Assembly: GCA_003255025.1 (NCBI GenBank)
Contig: QANY01003900.1
Span: 930,001-994,000, forward strand
Direction: 5' to 3'
DNA length: 64,000 nt
Source of the DNA: Datisca glomerata
Taxonomy: Eukaryota > Streptophyta > Magnoliopsida > Cucurbitales > Datiscaceae
In this document: one piece after another, positions 35,401 to 49,000 of the stretch
Numbering within the stretch: position 1 is the stretch's first letter
Layout: every line of letters starts with the position of its first letter
Program-made: the position numbers and the translations under genes
Notes under the pieces: model-generated
The model's database searches: none
Told to the model about the DNA's origin: nothing
Seen by the model: the letters and a program-made list of their open reading frames with translations, nothing else

Positions 35401-37080
35401 TCCTATAATAGTTTGTTATGGATAGGTAAATTTCGATATACATATTCGACCTAGATCCGTTAAAAGATTAGCGAGTAGAGTATTCATAAATTCATTCAAA
35501 ATGCTGAAAAAAAAGCATAGAAAATATGCATGCAAATCTTTATTTAGAATCCAATCATAATATTCAAATATTCATCAAAACTTTGAACCTACATAGGTAA
35601 ATAAGATGGATAACCCAATTCCCACACCGTACATGTATTCACACGGTTATGTTATACCAAAATTCATATATGCCTTCAAAACATGTATGTTGCGTTTACT
35701 AAATCATATTGGATTTTAAAGGGTATATGAAAGAAGGGATAACTGCAAAAATAAACCCTTTCCTAGCTCAAGTCGCAAAAATGTCTAGAAAATTTTTCAT
35801 TGAAAAAATATCCAAAATATAGTAAATAATTTATTTACCTCTGTATATTTTGGGTAAATAAAGTATTTACCACAGTCATGTTCGGCCATTTTTGTAAATA
35901 ACTAAATTTTTGGCCACTTTTGCAACTTCACCCCCAACCTGTCATTTCCTGCTTTTCTCCCATGAAAGAAACATGAGATAAAGAGAACGGAAGAAAAAAT
36001 GAATTATAAATTTTACTTAAATGTTAAGAATAAAAAAATTAATATTATTGATGTGTTTACGAATGCCCAAGAATTGAAATAAAATAATATTCATTTACCG
36101 AAATACGCCCATTACAAATATAACTTACTATGCACACTTTCTAAATAATTTACATATATTGTTATGATTTACATTTTAAATAAAGTAGTAATCATTATAA
36201 TAGATCATTTTAATTTACATAAATTAGTAATAATTAAAGAGATAAGAGATTATTCATCGTTAAAATAAACTATTAATAATTATGCAATGAAATATCTAAT
36301 TAAAATTAAACTAATTATATTTTTATCAATGAGTTAAATAATTTATTTATTTTACTAATTAAAGGTGGATAGTATATAAAGTTAGGTACGAACACCTCTC
36401 ATTAAGTCACATGTCCATATCAACTTTACGCCATGTGTCAAAGTGATTAATGTCTCTAATTGTCAATTAACTATTTTATTATTCTAACAAATTTATAATT
36501 TATAATTTTAAATTCTTAAATATGTTGAATATTAATTAAAATCCCACTATGAATTAAATTGATTGTGGGTATAAATGATTTTAGTATTTATTATCATTCT
36601 AATTTTAGTTTTAATTTTGATATTATCATAATTTAACTAGAAATGTATTCTTTTTGGAACTTTGAGAAAATTGTAATTCCCAATTTTTCTTCGTAAATGA
36701 TTAATAAACTATAGTGACAAAACTTGACATAATTTATTATTATATTTAACTAATTAAATAACCGAGAGTAATTCAAATCTATTGCATTTATTTTATATAT
36801 TAATGCTGAAATGATAAAATTAGTAATTTATAATGTTAATAAACTTTATATAATTGGTATAAACTAAGATATTTGTATATGTAAAGTGAACATATTGTAT
36901 TTTGCATGTTATATCTAAAATATAAAGTATGAATAGTTATCTAATTTTTATTAATAATTTTTCAATGATAAAAGCATCATTAAATTATGGAGATTCTTTA
37001 CTTTTAAACTTATCTTTTGGTTTTCCAAAGAAAAGGCAAATGTTTCTAGAATCTTAATCTTGCCTTCTTTTGATTTTTTT
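35401..37080. other. AT-rich spacer
   Basis: No gene, RNA or clear transposon ends seen. Confidence 0.5.
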
Positions 37081-38035
37081 TGTGAGTAATATTTTAATTT
37101 TCATATTTTGGTATTTCTCTTTTTACTGAACCTTGGCATCCTTTCGATATCTTATTGAATGTGACCGGCAGGAAAATAACTTGGAGTTCTGGTTTGGCAC
37201 TGAACACCCCTTTATCTATCTTAATCAGAGACGGGAGATGATCATAGCCTAACCATAACATCAGATCTAGTTTGGCTCCTTTGGGTGTTAATCTAGATCT
37301 GGACCCCCCTTCTGCCACTCATGATTCTTGGCTTTGGCTTAACAAGAAGTCATTCTCTATTAAGGACACTTATGTTACTATGTCTCCTCACCATATGATT
37401 GTTCCCTGGGAAAATATTGTTTGGTTTCCATGTAGGATGTAGAATTGATGTGCTTTCGTCTCCTGGTTGGCCCTTCAAGACAAACTGGCCACTATGGATC
37501 ATATCCAGAAATGGTGTCCCCAAACTAAACTAGGTTGTGCTTTCTGTACTCCAGGCCTTGAGACTATTCATCATTTGTTTTTTTTGCATGCCCCACTACT
37601 CAGCAGATCGTGGCTCCTCTTTTAGACAAATGTCGTATCAATTATGTTACTACTGTTTGATCCTCTATTATTTATGTTTTGCTTAATGAATGTACCTTTA
37701 ATCCTTATTCTAGTCTAAGCCCTAAACTTCTCTTATCTTCATTTATTTACTGTGTTTAGATTGAAAGAAATATGAGAGTATTTGTAGGGAAAATTGTTGA
37801 CACCTCCATTCATCTCTAGGAAAATTTCTAGAATGATAAGTGAGAGGCTTTGGTTTCTTATTAATATTAGGAAGCTTAGATTAGATTCTTCTTTATTAGA
37901 TCAATGGTTGCAAGTATGACTTAGCTTTGCTTTGTCATGACGTGTTCCTTTTTTTTGTTTATGTTGTTCTGTATGCCCTTGTATTGTGTAGTTTTCTTGG
38001 TTAATATATTTACTTTTTTAATAAAAAATATTAAT
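37081..38035 (+). mobile_element. LINE 3' fragment
   Basis: The plus strand carries DKLATMDHIQKWCPQTKLGC and AFCTPGLETIHHLFF, a CxxC...HH zinc-binding domain of plant LINE ORF2, broken by frame changes. It ends TTCTTGGTTAATATATTTAC and an A-rich tail, like the LINE ending at 11575. The minus-strand ORF at 37094-37318 is its shadow. Confidence 0.75.
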
Positions 38036-39475
38036 ATAATTTTTTAACTTGAATAAATTAAAAAAATTTGTAATATTATTGATATCATAACTCCGTTATT
38101 AGTTTTTTTCCTAACTTGAAATAGCTAGAAATGACCTATAATCTTTCATATTCAATAAATTCTCCATTCAACTTTTTGTCTACCATCTAATTAAGTGATA
38201 CATGTCTAATCAACTTCCTCTATTTTAATAATCTATCTAATAAATTGCAAGAGCATTACTAATGCTAATCAAATTTCTAACGTGATTTATTTATATTTAC
38301 GATTGAAACTTTTCATCTCGCATGCATAAATCTCTATATAAATATATCACATCACAAATATTTCACATGCGCCTTATTTAGCTTTCAGCTTTTCATTAGC
38401 GATAATTCTTTCCATCTTTCTCTAGCTTTAATTCATGCATAATTATAGTTTTCAAAATTCTTAATCAGTTAGTTATTACTGCAACTCTTCTCTTGAAACA
38501 GCTTTGAAGCTTTGTTGTCGAGATTTTTCTTCCTCAATTGCTTTCTACAACTTATGTGAATAGCTGAATGGTCAAAAATAACAAATTCTTAGGATAAAGC
38601 ACACCACAAGATAATGTATCATCTCATTAAGTGGAATATGTAAGGAAGCTACTCAACCAACTTATTAATCTCACCAGTTCTTCTATATACTTTTTTCAAT
38701 GAATTTGTTCGTGTGTCTACTCTTCTAATCTATTATTCAGTTTGTTCAATTCATTAAAACATGATTCCACAATGTTTTTAAAAAAATTATTATACAAGTC
38801 ATAAAGTTATTACAAATAAGAAACAGAAAAAATACGGACAATGACGACTTACAATTGAGGTATATAAAAGAATGACTTCCCCAAGTTGTCAGGTTGGTGT
38901 AATTGAATATAAAATTCTACCATTTAGACATCGTTAGTGTAAAATATGAATTATATGTGGCAAACGTAGAATAAAAGATGTGTTCACCAAGGGAAAAGTT
39001 CTAAAAGCTAACCATGCCATACTATCTTCAACAGCAAAAGCTACGCTTTTACCTCATTTGTTTTACTCAAGGTCTTCATGTCAATTTCTAATTTATCATG
39101 AATTCTAACATCATTCATTCTAATCACCAATATAAAATTGTTACAATCTAATTGATGATCCATGATTGCTTTTGTATCCAGAGAGAGGTATAGCGTGTAG
39201 AAAGATGACCAATTTAAAGTTGGTACGACAAAAAATAGGTTTTTATTTTTGTAAATTTTTGTTTGACTTGGAGTTGTTTGTTTATTTATTGTAGTTTGTT
39301 TTGTTTTTAAGAACTAACAGAGACTTATCACTAAAATCTAAATCTGTTTTTTCTTTTACTTTCTTAATGCAAACGGTAAACATATATTTCACCTTAGCTT
39401 CAAAAGGACGACGGATATGTTTGTGTGCAAATCATACTTTTGCTTTTAAAGTAATATTAGTGTTATTTATAAGTC
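38036..39475. other. AT-rich spacer
   Basis: No gene recognised. Short open frames such as 39301-39483 have no recognisable product. Confidence 0.5.
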
Positions 39476-39807
39476 CAAATTGATAAAACTCGATAGATCG
39501 ATAATTGAGTTAAGCATGGTGTTAGGAGACACTGTTCTTAACTCACGGTGTTAAGAAAGGCAAGGTTTGTCTTAGAAAATACTTCATTCATTCATCATTC
39601 ATCGAACCAAAGCACTGCATTATATAGCAGGCTAAACAAAAGATCCACAATTAAAATCGTTTGATTACATCAATCAATCTTCAATTAGCAGAAACTAATT
39701 AACTTCCCCAAATAACACAACTAATTAACCACATAGTCATTTAGTCATACGTTACTATCTTGACTCGATTACCGCGTCGAAGTATATCAATACCATATGA
39801 TCCATCA

Positions 39808-41210
39808 ATACTCCCTGTCGGAAATGAACCTTGTCCTCAAGTTCAAATTTGGAAAACATTGACATAGTACCGGAATAGGCTCCCAAGTCGTGTCTTCTAG
39901 GCAAATCCCGCCACCTCCGTCCCGAATAAATCTCCCTTTCTTTAACAACTGAGTAAGTGTGCGAGCAATGAGCCCATAGTGACGAACAAATTTTCGGTAA
40001 TAACCGGTTAAACCCAACAAATAAATAAATTCGTTCAATAGATGGATCTTCAACTCTATAGCTTTCTTGAATTCTTGAAGTAGGCAGCCCACCTTTTTTG
40101 GCCATTCTTCTTGAATTTGTTCTGAAGGAACTCCCACTCCCGATATAGCAAACAACTCAGCGAGCCCGCCACTCAAGTAATAATGCATTTATTCCGACAA
40201 CAGATGAGAAGGGAACCATACTTGTCGCTAAACAATACCGCTGGCCTCCTACAATAAATTTCATTGTCATGTGCATGTAGTCAGAAATAATCGGTCCAAG
40301 ATCCACTAACCATTGAACCCCCACAATAACATCAATCTGGTAATAGGAAAAGAATAGAGCGAAGTAACAAACTCGTAATCCTGAATAATTATTTTAACCC
40401 CATCATACCAGTTTCGACACCACAAACGATCTTCGCTAGTCACCTTTACTACGAACGACATGATTGGCGTAACAACCAACTGTAAACATCCCGCAACTTG
40501 TTCGTTAACAAAATGTTGCACGATCCGTTGTCCACTAGAACGCTAACGTTATGAATACATATCTTTGCTTCCATTTGCATAGCCTATTTCCCTGCACCCC
40601 CAGCTGTAGCATTCAAAGAGATTTCTGGCTCCGGCTCATTTAATTCACTTTCTTGGTCGTTCTTGTCCTCTTCTTGGTCAATCTTTTCATCTTCAACCAT
40701 TGCATCGATCAACATCGCCTGAGCCGCTTGACATTGATGGTCAGGAACAAATTTTTCATCATAATTAAAGTAAAGGATTTGAGCTCGCCTCTGCTTCATT
40801 TCTTGGATAAAAAAATATTGTCACGTCTGGTCTAACCATACCAACGGATTAGCACCGAAATTTTTTGGAAAATTCATTTTGAGTCGTGCATTCACTTCTT
40901 GGACTTCTTAGAATGACCATTGCTCAACGTGTTTCTACTTTCGTCTGAAGACATCTCACTCGTTGGATTATTGACATTTCTTGCCAAAGAAACCGATCGA
41001 GCATCCGAAGAAGAACTCTTCAATTCTGACGTGTCATGTCATTTCTTTCCTTTCTTTTTTACAGCGTTATCCTGAACTGGGCTAACAAGTTATTGAATTG
41101 ATTCTTGGTTTGATGTCAATAACTTAATGAGCGTATGAAGACTCTCGTGGATCTCCTTTACCGCCCCTTCAATCTGGTCGAGGCGCTCACAGTTCCTCCT
41201 GTCACAATGT
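39808..41210 (-). pseudogene. Ty3 gag-pol remnant of the small element
   Basis: Minus strand, in order: the gag end with the zinc-knuckle region changed (LYFNYDEKFVPDHQC at 40584-40799, normally CFxCdeKfxpgHxC) and an acidic tail ending PEPEISLNA; a protease-like VLVDNGSCN stretch near 40530; then [20 protein letters not shown] with LTQLLKK (39805-40188), the RT-RNase H connection of Ty3 elements. RT catalytic residues are deleted. Confidence 0.8.
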
Positions 41211-41211
41211 T

Positions 41212-41226
41212 GGCTCTAATACCAAT
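41212..41226 (-). promoter_or_regulatory. Primer binding site of the small Ty3 element
   Basis: TTGGTATTAGAGCCA on the minus strand immediately inside the right LTR, close to the initiator tRNA-Met complement TGGTATCAGAGCC. Confidence 0.75.
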
Positions 41227-42109
41227 TGATGAAACTCGATGGATCGAGAATCGAATTTCTAACTCACGGTGTTAGGAGACACTGTTCTTAACTCACTGTG
41301 TTAAGAGACGCAAGTGTTTCCCTTAGAAAACATTTTATTCATTAATCATTCAACGAACCAAAGCACTCCATTATATAGCAGGCTAAACAAAGAGATCCAT
41401 AATACATCAAAATCGTCTGATTACATCAATCAATCATCAATTAGCTGAAACTAACTAACTTCTCCAAATAACCTAACTAATGATTTAACTACTAATTAAC
41501 CATGTAGTCATTTAATCGTACATTACTATCTTGACTCGATTACCGTGCCGAAGCATATCAATACTGTTTGATCCATCACAAATATTTTTTAGATCTCAAA
41601 TCTAGATAGGTTTGTGTATTATACAAATTATTAGTCAGCTAATATTATTTTATTATTTTTTAGTATATATATCTAATACGATAAAATCTTATTACAACTT
41701 TTTAAAAATGAAAATTAGAAATATAAGAATGTCAAAGAAATTCTTATCTTGCAGATTTGAGCCGGCAAATTTACTATCTCAGGAACTTGGATTATTATCC
41801 ACCATTTATTTGAAATTGATTTAAGATTTCACGAAACTATTAGTATATAGTTGAGAACTCAATAATATGATGTGGGTAATTAATATTTTAAACTTATAAA
41901 GTGACATACTATGTCTAATTATGCACATTCTATAAATCTTAATTAATTCATTAATGATTAAATTTTATGATCAGCTTTAATTGTATTTAAGATTTTTTAT
42001 AGAACTATACCCATACGAAAGGGATTTTACAGAATTATACTCAATCACTAATTTGTGCATTCCCTAACTCATGACCCACACTCCACTCAAAATTATTGTA
42101 TGAAGTTAC

Positions 42110-42420
42110 AAGTCTGCCCTCTCTCTCTCTCTCTCTTTCTCCGAATTGCTCTCTCTCTCCTCTTGGCAGCAAAATCAAGCTTTGTCTGTGGGTTTTCTCC
42201 CCTTCTCTGTGAGTTTCTGCCCGAAGAAGAAGACGACGAGCAAGGTGATTGCAAGCTTTTGTCCCGTTTGCCGCCACCAGTGTGCAAAACCCAGCTCGCT
42301 CTTCACTTCCTCTGCTACTACTCTCCCCAAATCTTTATGGGTTTCTGGGAAAATGGTTTTCTGGGAAAAAATAGGAGAGAGAAATGAAGATGGAAGATGA
42401 AGAGCATGGGTTTCTGTCAT
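42110..42420 (+). other. GC-richer, CT-rich stretch inside the MULE, possibly captured sequence
   Basis: It differs in composition from the rest of the window and has overlapping open frames in both directions (for example 42055-42387 and 42175-42420). I recognise no protein. It could be a captured 5' untranslated region or first exon, as in Pack-MULEs, but nothing proves it. Confidence 0.35.
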
Positions 42421-42594
42421 GGGTCTCTGTAAAAATACCCAGTTATTTCAGATACGATTTTTATGTATTGGTCTGAGTTTTATTTCAGGTGGAACAATTT
42501 TAGTTTTCAATACCCAGCTGTTTAAGATCTATTTTTCGTACAGTTCGATATTGTTTGAGTTTGGTTCTAGGTTTGATTTTAGTTTTCACTGATC

Positions 42595-43480
42595 GGTCAA
42601 TTTTGAAGACCAGAGTGACTAGTTAATTTTGAAGACCAGAGTGACTAGTTAATTTTGAAGACTACACGATGGCTACACTAGCGTTGGTCGATTTTGAATA
42701 CCTGAGTGACCAGTTGATTTGGAAGACTACGTGATGGTACATTAGCGTCGTGTAGCCATCGTGTAGACTACACGATGGGAACATTGGCGTTGTGTAGCCC
42801 ATCATGTAGGGTTTTGTTAAATTTTGTCAACGGATGGCTACATTGACGGTCAACTTCCCGAGGGCGTAAATTTTGAATCAGATTGAACAACGTAGCCCCT
42901 AATATATCAAATTGAAGTTTATTCAGAAATCTACATGTACGGCTAAGTTTACCCGTCGCAGCATAGTTAAGAGCCTAAAAAACTGTTTTAAGCAATTTCA
43001 GAGGCCTAAAATTTATTGTTCATAATTTTGGGTTTTTTTTCATATTGTTAGGGTTTTGTCAAGGCTTCCACTATATCATGTAGTCTATACGATGGCTACA
43101 TGATGTCAGTGTACCCATCGTATAGCCTACATGATGCTAGTATACTATCGTGTACACATCTTATAGACTACGCAATGGGTACACGGCCATTGTGTATTAT
43201 CTCTCTCTCTCTCTCGATGTTCTCTATTTTTTTCAACAAAAATTAATAAAACCCTTAAAAATTAACAAAACTCATTCCCTCTCTATAGTTTCTCTCTCTA
43301 CATACTATCTTTTTCTACCATTTTTGTTGTGTTTAGTTGTTGTTTTATGTGAATTTTATTATTTTCCAGCAAAATACACAGAGATGTAGCATACACGATG
43401 ACTACACGATACTACCGTACCCATCATGTAGTCTATAGGATGACTACACGATGTCCGTGCACCCATCATGTAGACTCATA
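42595..43480. repeat. Clustered CTACACGATGG / CCATCGTGTAG inverted motifs inside the MULE
   Basis: The motif and its complement recur in three clusters (about 42660-42810, 43070-43195 and 43390-43475), often back to back. A perfect inverted pair with 11-bp arms and a 1-base centre lies at 42756-42778. A 28-bp tandem unit (TTTTGAAGACCAGAGTGACT core) repeats three times just before, at 42600-42660. Confidence 0.85.
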
Positions 43481-43984
43481 CCCAAAATTAACAAATCTCA
43501 TTAAAATTAACAAAACCTATGAAAATTAACAAAATCCATTAAAATTAACAAAATTCATTCTCTCTGTACGAGTTCTCTCTCTCAAATCTGGGCAAAATTT
43601 AAAATTAATAAAATTCATCAAATTTCGGCCAATATTCTCACTCATTTTCCACCAAAATTCTAAAATAAAATTACAATTTTAGCTCTCGAACTTAATTTTT
43701 TAGAAAATAAAAAAGTTGTAAAATCATGAAGCAAATGAAGCATGAAGAAATAAAAAATGAAAATGAGTTTATGAGAAAATGAGTTTCTGAAAAAATGAGA
43801 GAGAGATGAAGAGAGTGTGTGTGGGCCAATGTGTAAGGAGGGAAATGAGGGAAAAGGAAGAGAAAAAGTGAAGGGAATGTGAGCTCAGGGTTAGGGAGTG
43901 CACAAATTACTGAAAAATGGTGGGTATAATTTTATAAGATATACTTTCATGGGGTATAGTCTTGCAAAAAACCCTTGTATTTAA

Positions 43985-45375
43985 CATACGCTGCTGCACA
44001 TAGTTTTTTACTAGTATGTAGAAATATGGGACGGTAATTTGGGGAGAGAAAAATTCGCATCATTTCCTTAGGGAAAAGATTTAAGTTCTCATAAAAAGAG
44101 ATATGATCTTGCTTACCTTTTACTTGGAAAGAAAAGTAGGGGTCACACATTTTTCTTTTTTTTTAAAGTAAGTACGTGAAAAAGAATGAGAATAAAATTC
44201 TCATTTATTCATTTCATTTTCTCCCTAAATAAACATATACCCTCAAGGGTCGTTTGGTTCCGTCTATCTGTATGGTAAACTACGCGATAAACTTATTTTT
44301 TAAATATTTTTTTGTGTTTGTTTCAAATATTTTCGCTTGGAATGATAAAGTTAATTAACTTGGTTAAATAAATAATCCCACATTAGGTTATATTAGAGAA
44401 AACAATCCACATACATTTTTGCCAGTAAAAACAGTCTATATATTTTGCTTTGTAAATTGAACAATCTACCATTTAATTTATTTGTATCTTTGTTTTAAAA
44501 AAGAGAGCACATTTGTACATTGTAAGCAAAATTTATTTTGTCTTTTGGTGTAGTAAAAGAAATCAATTGCATACAAACTGATATATTTTAATTAGTTAAA
44601 ACTTGGTAATGACACTACTCTAAAAGCTATACTAACATTTATGATAACCAATTTTATTAAAGTTTGGTAAATGTAATTAATTAGTTATTCTAAGTCCACC
44701 TAATTTTGACTTAGACCATTTAGAAGGTTAAATAAACTTAGACTAATTAGATTGGATTGACTGTTAATTCTATATTCATAGGGTTATTTTAACTAGTAAT
44801 TTAGAAACACATTATCCTAAAATAGTGAGTGGGAGAATGTTAACATGTCAATATAACATATGGTCTTCATTATTAGTTCAACATCGTGAGGTACAGTAAG
44901 GGCCTCGAGACGGCTTTGTTTTCATCCCTCTAAGAAAGGTTTCGAGTTGTATCAATACCAAGGTTGAACTTCTTAAAAAGATAGGACTAAGTCATGTAGC
45001 TTAGTTTTGACCGATCATGAGAAGGCCAAATCAAGTCATGAATCTGAAATAATGAATTACACTCACAAAGTCATAATTAATTTTGAGTGGATAATTGTGA
45101 CTTGATTAAATAAGCGATATCTTATTATTAAACAGAAAATATGAGATATTTTGAGTTTTAATTAATAAGGATAAGAATGTCTGATAGACATTCTAAAATT
45201 AATCTGACCAACCCTAAGGTGGCACATTAATTGTTAGGTTATCTTATCATGGATTAGTAAATGTTAAATTTATGTGTTTACTATGATGCATTCATGCATC
45301 ATGTTTACTTTCTGAATTCTTGATATTTATTTCAATTATATTGAATTATGTTTGTTTTATTTTTTAGTTATTATT
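43985..45375 (+). other. AT-rich stretch before a copia gag, possible element leader
   Basis: No gene. Sequence from about 44860 (CATCGTGAGGTACAGTAAGG onward) leads into the copia gag start and may be its leader. I found no copy of the 3' LTR here, so the 5' LTR is lost or unrecognisable. Confidence 0.4.
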
Positions 45376-48300
45376 ATGTCTACCATGAACAACCCTATTA
45401 TTGTTTTACTTGCACCTGAGAAATTAAATGGTGATAATTGCATAAGATGGAAGTCAAATTAAAACTTGACATTAATTTATGAGAATCATAAATTTGTTCT
45501 TACTGAGGAATGCCTCGAGGAGCCTGCTGCCAATGCTTCTAAGAATGTTAGGGATAAGTTTGATGCTTGGATTCAATCTAATAACAAAGCTAAGTGCTAC
45601 ATGCTTGTGAGCACGAATGATGTTCTAAGAACCAAGCATGAAAGTATGGAATTGCCTGTGAGATTATGAAATTTTTACATGCGATGCTTAGGCGGAAGTC
45701 TAATCAAAGTCGTCATGAGGCTACTAGGATCTACATGACAACTAAGATGAAGAAATGTACTTCTGTGTGTGAACGTGTTTTGAGCCACTCACATCTTTTT
45801 TTTCTACGTTCACCGTCAACTATGTTATGAACAAGTTAAAATTCAACATGACTCAATTATTGAATGAGCTGCAGACTTTTGAGCCACTCAACAAGAGTAT
45901 AATCAGAGAGCTCGAGACAAATTTTATTGAGCAAAAACCTTATTCCAATATTGTTGAGAACAATATAAGGAATGAGAACAATGGTAAGGACAAGAGTGAG
46001 AACAAAAGAGGAGAGAAAGCCAAAAATTCACATAAGGCCAAAAAGAATAAAGGCGTCATCAACCGCAAGGGAAAATATTTTCACCGTGGAGTTGAAGGTC
46101 ACTGGAAGAGAAACTGTAGCAAGTATCTCTCCGAGCTAAAAAGGAAAGGTAAATGTGATTTACTTGTACTTGAATTTTGTTTAATGGAATATGATTCGTC
46201 ATCCTAGATATTAGAATCAGGAGCCACTAATCATGTAAGTTCTTCTTTGTAGATGCTTGATTCAGCAAGAAAGATTGCTGGTGGTGAGGTGATAATGAGA
46301 ATTGCCTATGGTGCGCTCATGTCAGCGAAGGCACTGGGGACATACCGTCTTAAGTTTGGAAATAATTTCTTATTTTGAACAATGTTGATTTAATTCTTGG
46401 GTTTTCGAGAAATTTGATTTCTCTTTCGTTAATGCATAAACAATCTTTTGAAGTTTTTTATTATTAATAATCAGTTTATTATTTCAAAGAATGGATTCAA
46501 TATTTGTCGTGTTAAAGTTTCGAATGGATCGTATATACTTAAACCGAGTGAACACGCATTAAATAAATCTAAATTGTTTAAGTAACAAATTCTAAAAGTA
46601 ACAAACGACAAAGAGTTTCTTATAATGATTATGACACGTAGCTATGACATCTTAAGTTGGGACATATTAAGCTAGATAGATTAAATATGTTAACAAAGCA
46701 TGATGATTGAGAGAACTAAAAGTTGAGACTTTTCGTGTTTATGGATCTTATATAGAGGTAAAAATGAGTAAGAGACATTTCGCAGGAAATGTCCAAAGAA
46801 CCATTTGAGATAGTACGTAATGATGTCTATGGACTGATCAATGTACAAGCTAGAGGTGGGTATGAGTATTTTGTCACTTTTATTGATGATTACTCTAGAT
46901 ATGATTATACTTACCTAATGCATAGAAAGTCTGAAACTTTTGGAATGTTTAAGGATTTCAAAGCTGAAGTTGGAAAGCAATTAGGTAAATCATTGAAAAC
47001 ACTTCGATCAAATTGAGGCGGTGAATACTTGGATTTTGAATTCAATGATTAAGTGCTAGAATATGACATTCTATTCCAACTCACAGCACATGGAATGCCA
47101 CAACAAAATGGTGTTTCAGAAAGGAGAAACCGAACCCTGTTGGATAGGGTTAGATCGATGTTAAGCTTCTCATCTCTACCACTCACATTCTAGATATATG
47201 CACTTCAAATAGCAACCTACATTTTAAATGTAGTGTCTTCTAAGTATGTAAGCAAGACACATTTAGGGTTATCAAATGGCTTTAAACCTAGTTTGTGTCA
47301 TTTTCATATATTGGGGTGTTCAGCTTACGTTCTTAGACCCAAGACTGAAAAGTTAGACTCAAGTACTGAAGCGTGTATATTTGTTGGCTATGCTATAGAA
47401 ACAAGAGGTTGGTATTTTTATAGTCACAAAGATCAAAATGTGTTTGTATCGAAAAATGTCACTTTTCTTGAATACGACTATATGAAAAAAAATACAAACC
47501 TCGGAGCAAAGTAGTTCTCGAAGAATTAACATCCGATGAGATCAGACCACTTTCAGCATTAACTGATAAACGATAAACCACATAACCCACTGCTCCTACT
47601 CAGAAAACCCTGATGCAACGTCGTAGTGGGAGGGTTGTAAGAAAACGTATTTTCTATGAATTAGAGGCACATGTCATAGTGTTTGGCGCTGATAAGGATG
47701 ATCCATTAACATTTAAAGATGCGGACGAAGATCCCGAAAAGTAGAAATGACAAGACGCCATGAACTAGGAAATGAAATTGATGTATTCCAATTTTTTCTG
47801 GAAACTTATAGATCAACCTGAAGATGTGAAGCACATTGGATGTAAATGGATCTTCAAGAAGAAAAGATGTACATATGAAAAATTAAAGACTTTCAAGGCA
47901 TGCCTGGTAGTCAAAGACTATACACAAATGGAATGAGTCGATTATGAAGAGTCATTCTCTCAATTGCCATGCTAAGATCCATTTGCATCATTTTATCCAT
48001 AACCACTAGTTTAGACTATGTAAAATATGAAAAATGGATGTCAAAATAGCTTTTCTGAATGACTCTCTTAAAGAAAGCATATATATGATGCAACCAGAAG
48101 GGTTCGTGAAAAGGGGCAATATCAGAAAGTATGCAAGTTGCTTGAATCCATTTATGGATTGAAACAAGCATGTAGATCTTGGAATCTTACTTTTGATGAG
48201 ATTATTAAATCATATGACTTGAAGTAAAATGTTGATGAAAATTGTGTTTATAAATACATCAAAGATAAGATAGTGGTTTTCTTAGTTCTTTATGTTGACG

Positions 48301-48970
48301 CTATTATACTCATTGGGAATGCTGTAGAAACTTTGTCAAAAGTAAAGAAGTGGTTAACAGAGAAATGACAAATGAAATATTTAGGAGATGGGAGCTATGT
48401 TCTAGGCATCCAAATCCTAAGAGATAGAAAGAACAAACTATTGACACTTTCTTAGGCATCTTATATTGATAAGGTGCTGGGAGATTCTCTAGAGAGAATT
48501 CATAGAAAGGTCAATTACCGACCCGACATATAATTGTTCTCTCTAAGGAGAAATTTCCAGAGACAACTCAAGAGGAATATTATATGAGAAATGTGCCTTA
48601 TGCTTCGGTTGTTAGTAGTCTTATGTATGTCATATTGTGTACGAGACCAAACATCTGTTATGCGGTGGGAATTGTTAGTCCTTATTAATTAAATCCTGGT
48701 TTAGAATATTGGATTGTAGTAAATCACATTCTCAAGTATCTTAGGAGAATGATAAACTGTATGTTTGTTTATTCAGGTGGAGACCTGACCCCACTGATAT
48801 ACTGATTCTGAATCAGATAAGGATGGTCAAAAGTCAAATTTGGATCATACGCTGAGGTGATCTGACTGTTATTGAGATAATGTTGGATTAGAACTTGGCT
48901 GACCCATCTGCCGATACATTTCCAGGAAGTCGTTTGAGGGTCATGTGTGAAATATGGGGTTTAGAGAGAC
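45376..48970 (+). pseudogene. Ty1/copia polyprotein remnant
   Basis: Starts at ATG 45376 with a gag of the LNGDNCIRWKSN type; a TAA soon interrupts it. Then gag to 46207, with the zinc knuckle reading FHRGVEGHWKRNC (first two cysteines lost). Integrase pieces: EYFVTFIDDYSRYDYTYLMHR (46789-47016), GMPQQNGVSERRNRTLLDRV and GCSAYVLRPKTEKLD (47233-47514). RT pieces: WIFKKKR, KLLESIYGLKQACRSWN and VVFLVLYVDAIILIGN. The catalytic YVDD box is YVDA. Stops in every domain show it is dead. Confidence 0.85.
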
Positions 48971-48986
48971 GTCACATTTGCTTTAG

Positions 48987-49000
48987 GGCAAGTGGGAGAT
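48987..49000 (+). other. Polypurine tract before the 3' LTR
   Basis: GGCAAGTGGGAGAT lies directly before TGTTGGGCATGG. This is the usual context of second-strand priming in plant copia elements. Confidence 0.7.

Larger units (their letters stand above)
39481..41578 (-). mobile_element. Small internally deleted Ty3/gypsy element with perfect target duplication
   Basis: LTRs 39481-39807 and 41227-41578 start TGATRAAACTCGAT and end GATCCATCA on the plus strand. A perfect 5-bp duplication CAAAT flanks them (39476-39480 and 41579-41583). Primer site TTGGTATTAGAGCCA on the minus strand at 41212-41226. Total 2.1 kb, so most of the 4-5 kb coding region is gone. The remnants are chromovirus-like gag, protease and RT/RNase H. 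Confidence 0.9.
41991..43974. mobile_element. Non-autonomous Mutator-like element (MULE)
   Basis: Long imperfect terminal inverted repeats. The left end begins GATTTTTTATAGAACTATAC and passes ATTTGTGCATTCCCTAAC near 42055. The right end, reversed, begins GGGTTTTTTGCAAGACTATA and passes ATTTGTGCACTCCCTAAC. The element is flanked by a perfect 10-bp duplication TTGTATTTAA (41981-41990 and 43975-43984), the size expected for Mutator elements. No transposase. Inside are a CT-rich, gene-like GC-richer stretch (42110-42420) and clusters of a CTACACGATGG motif. Confidence 0.9.

Noticed and set aside
42055..42420. Overlapping ORFs in the MULE as a real gene
   Set aside because: Open on both strands because of CT-rich composition, with no domain. 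Kept only as possible captured sequence.
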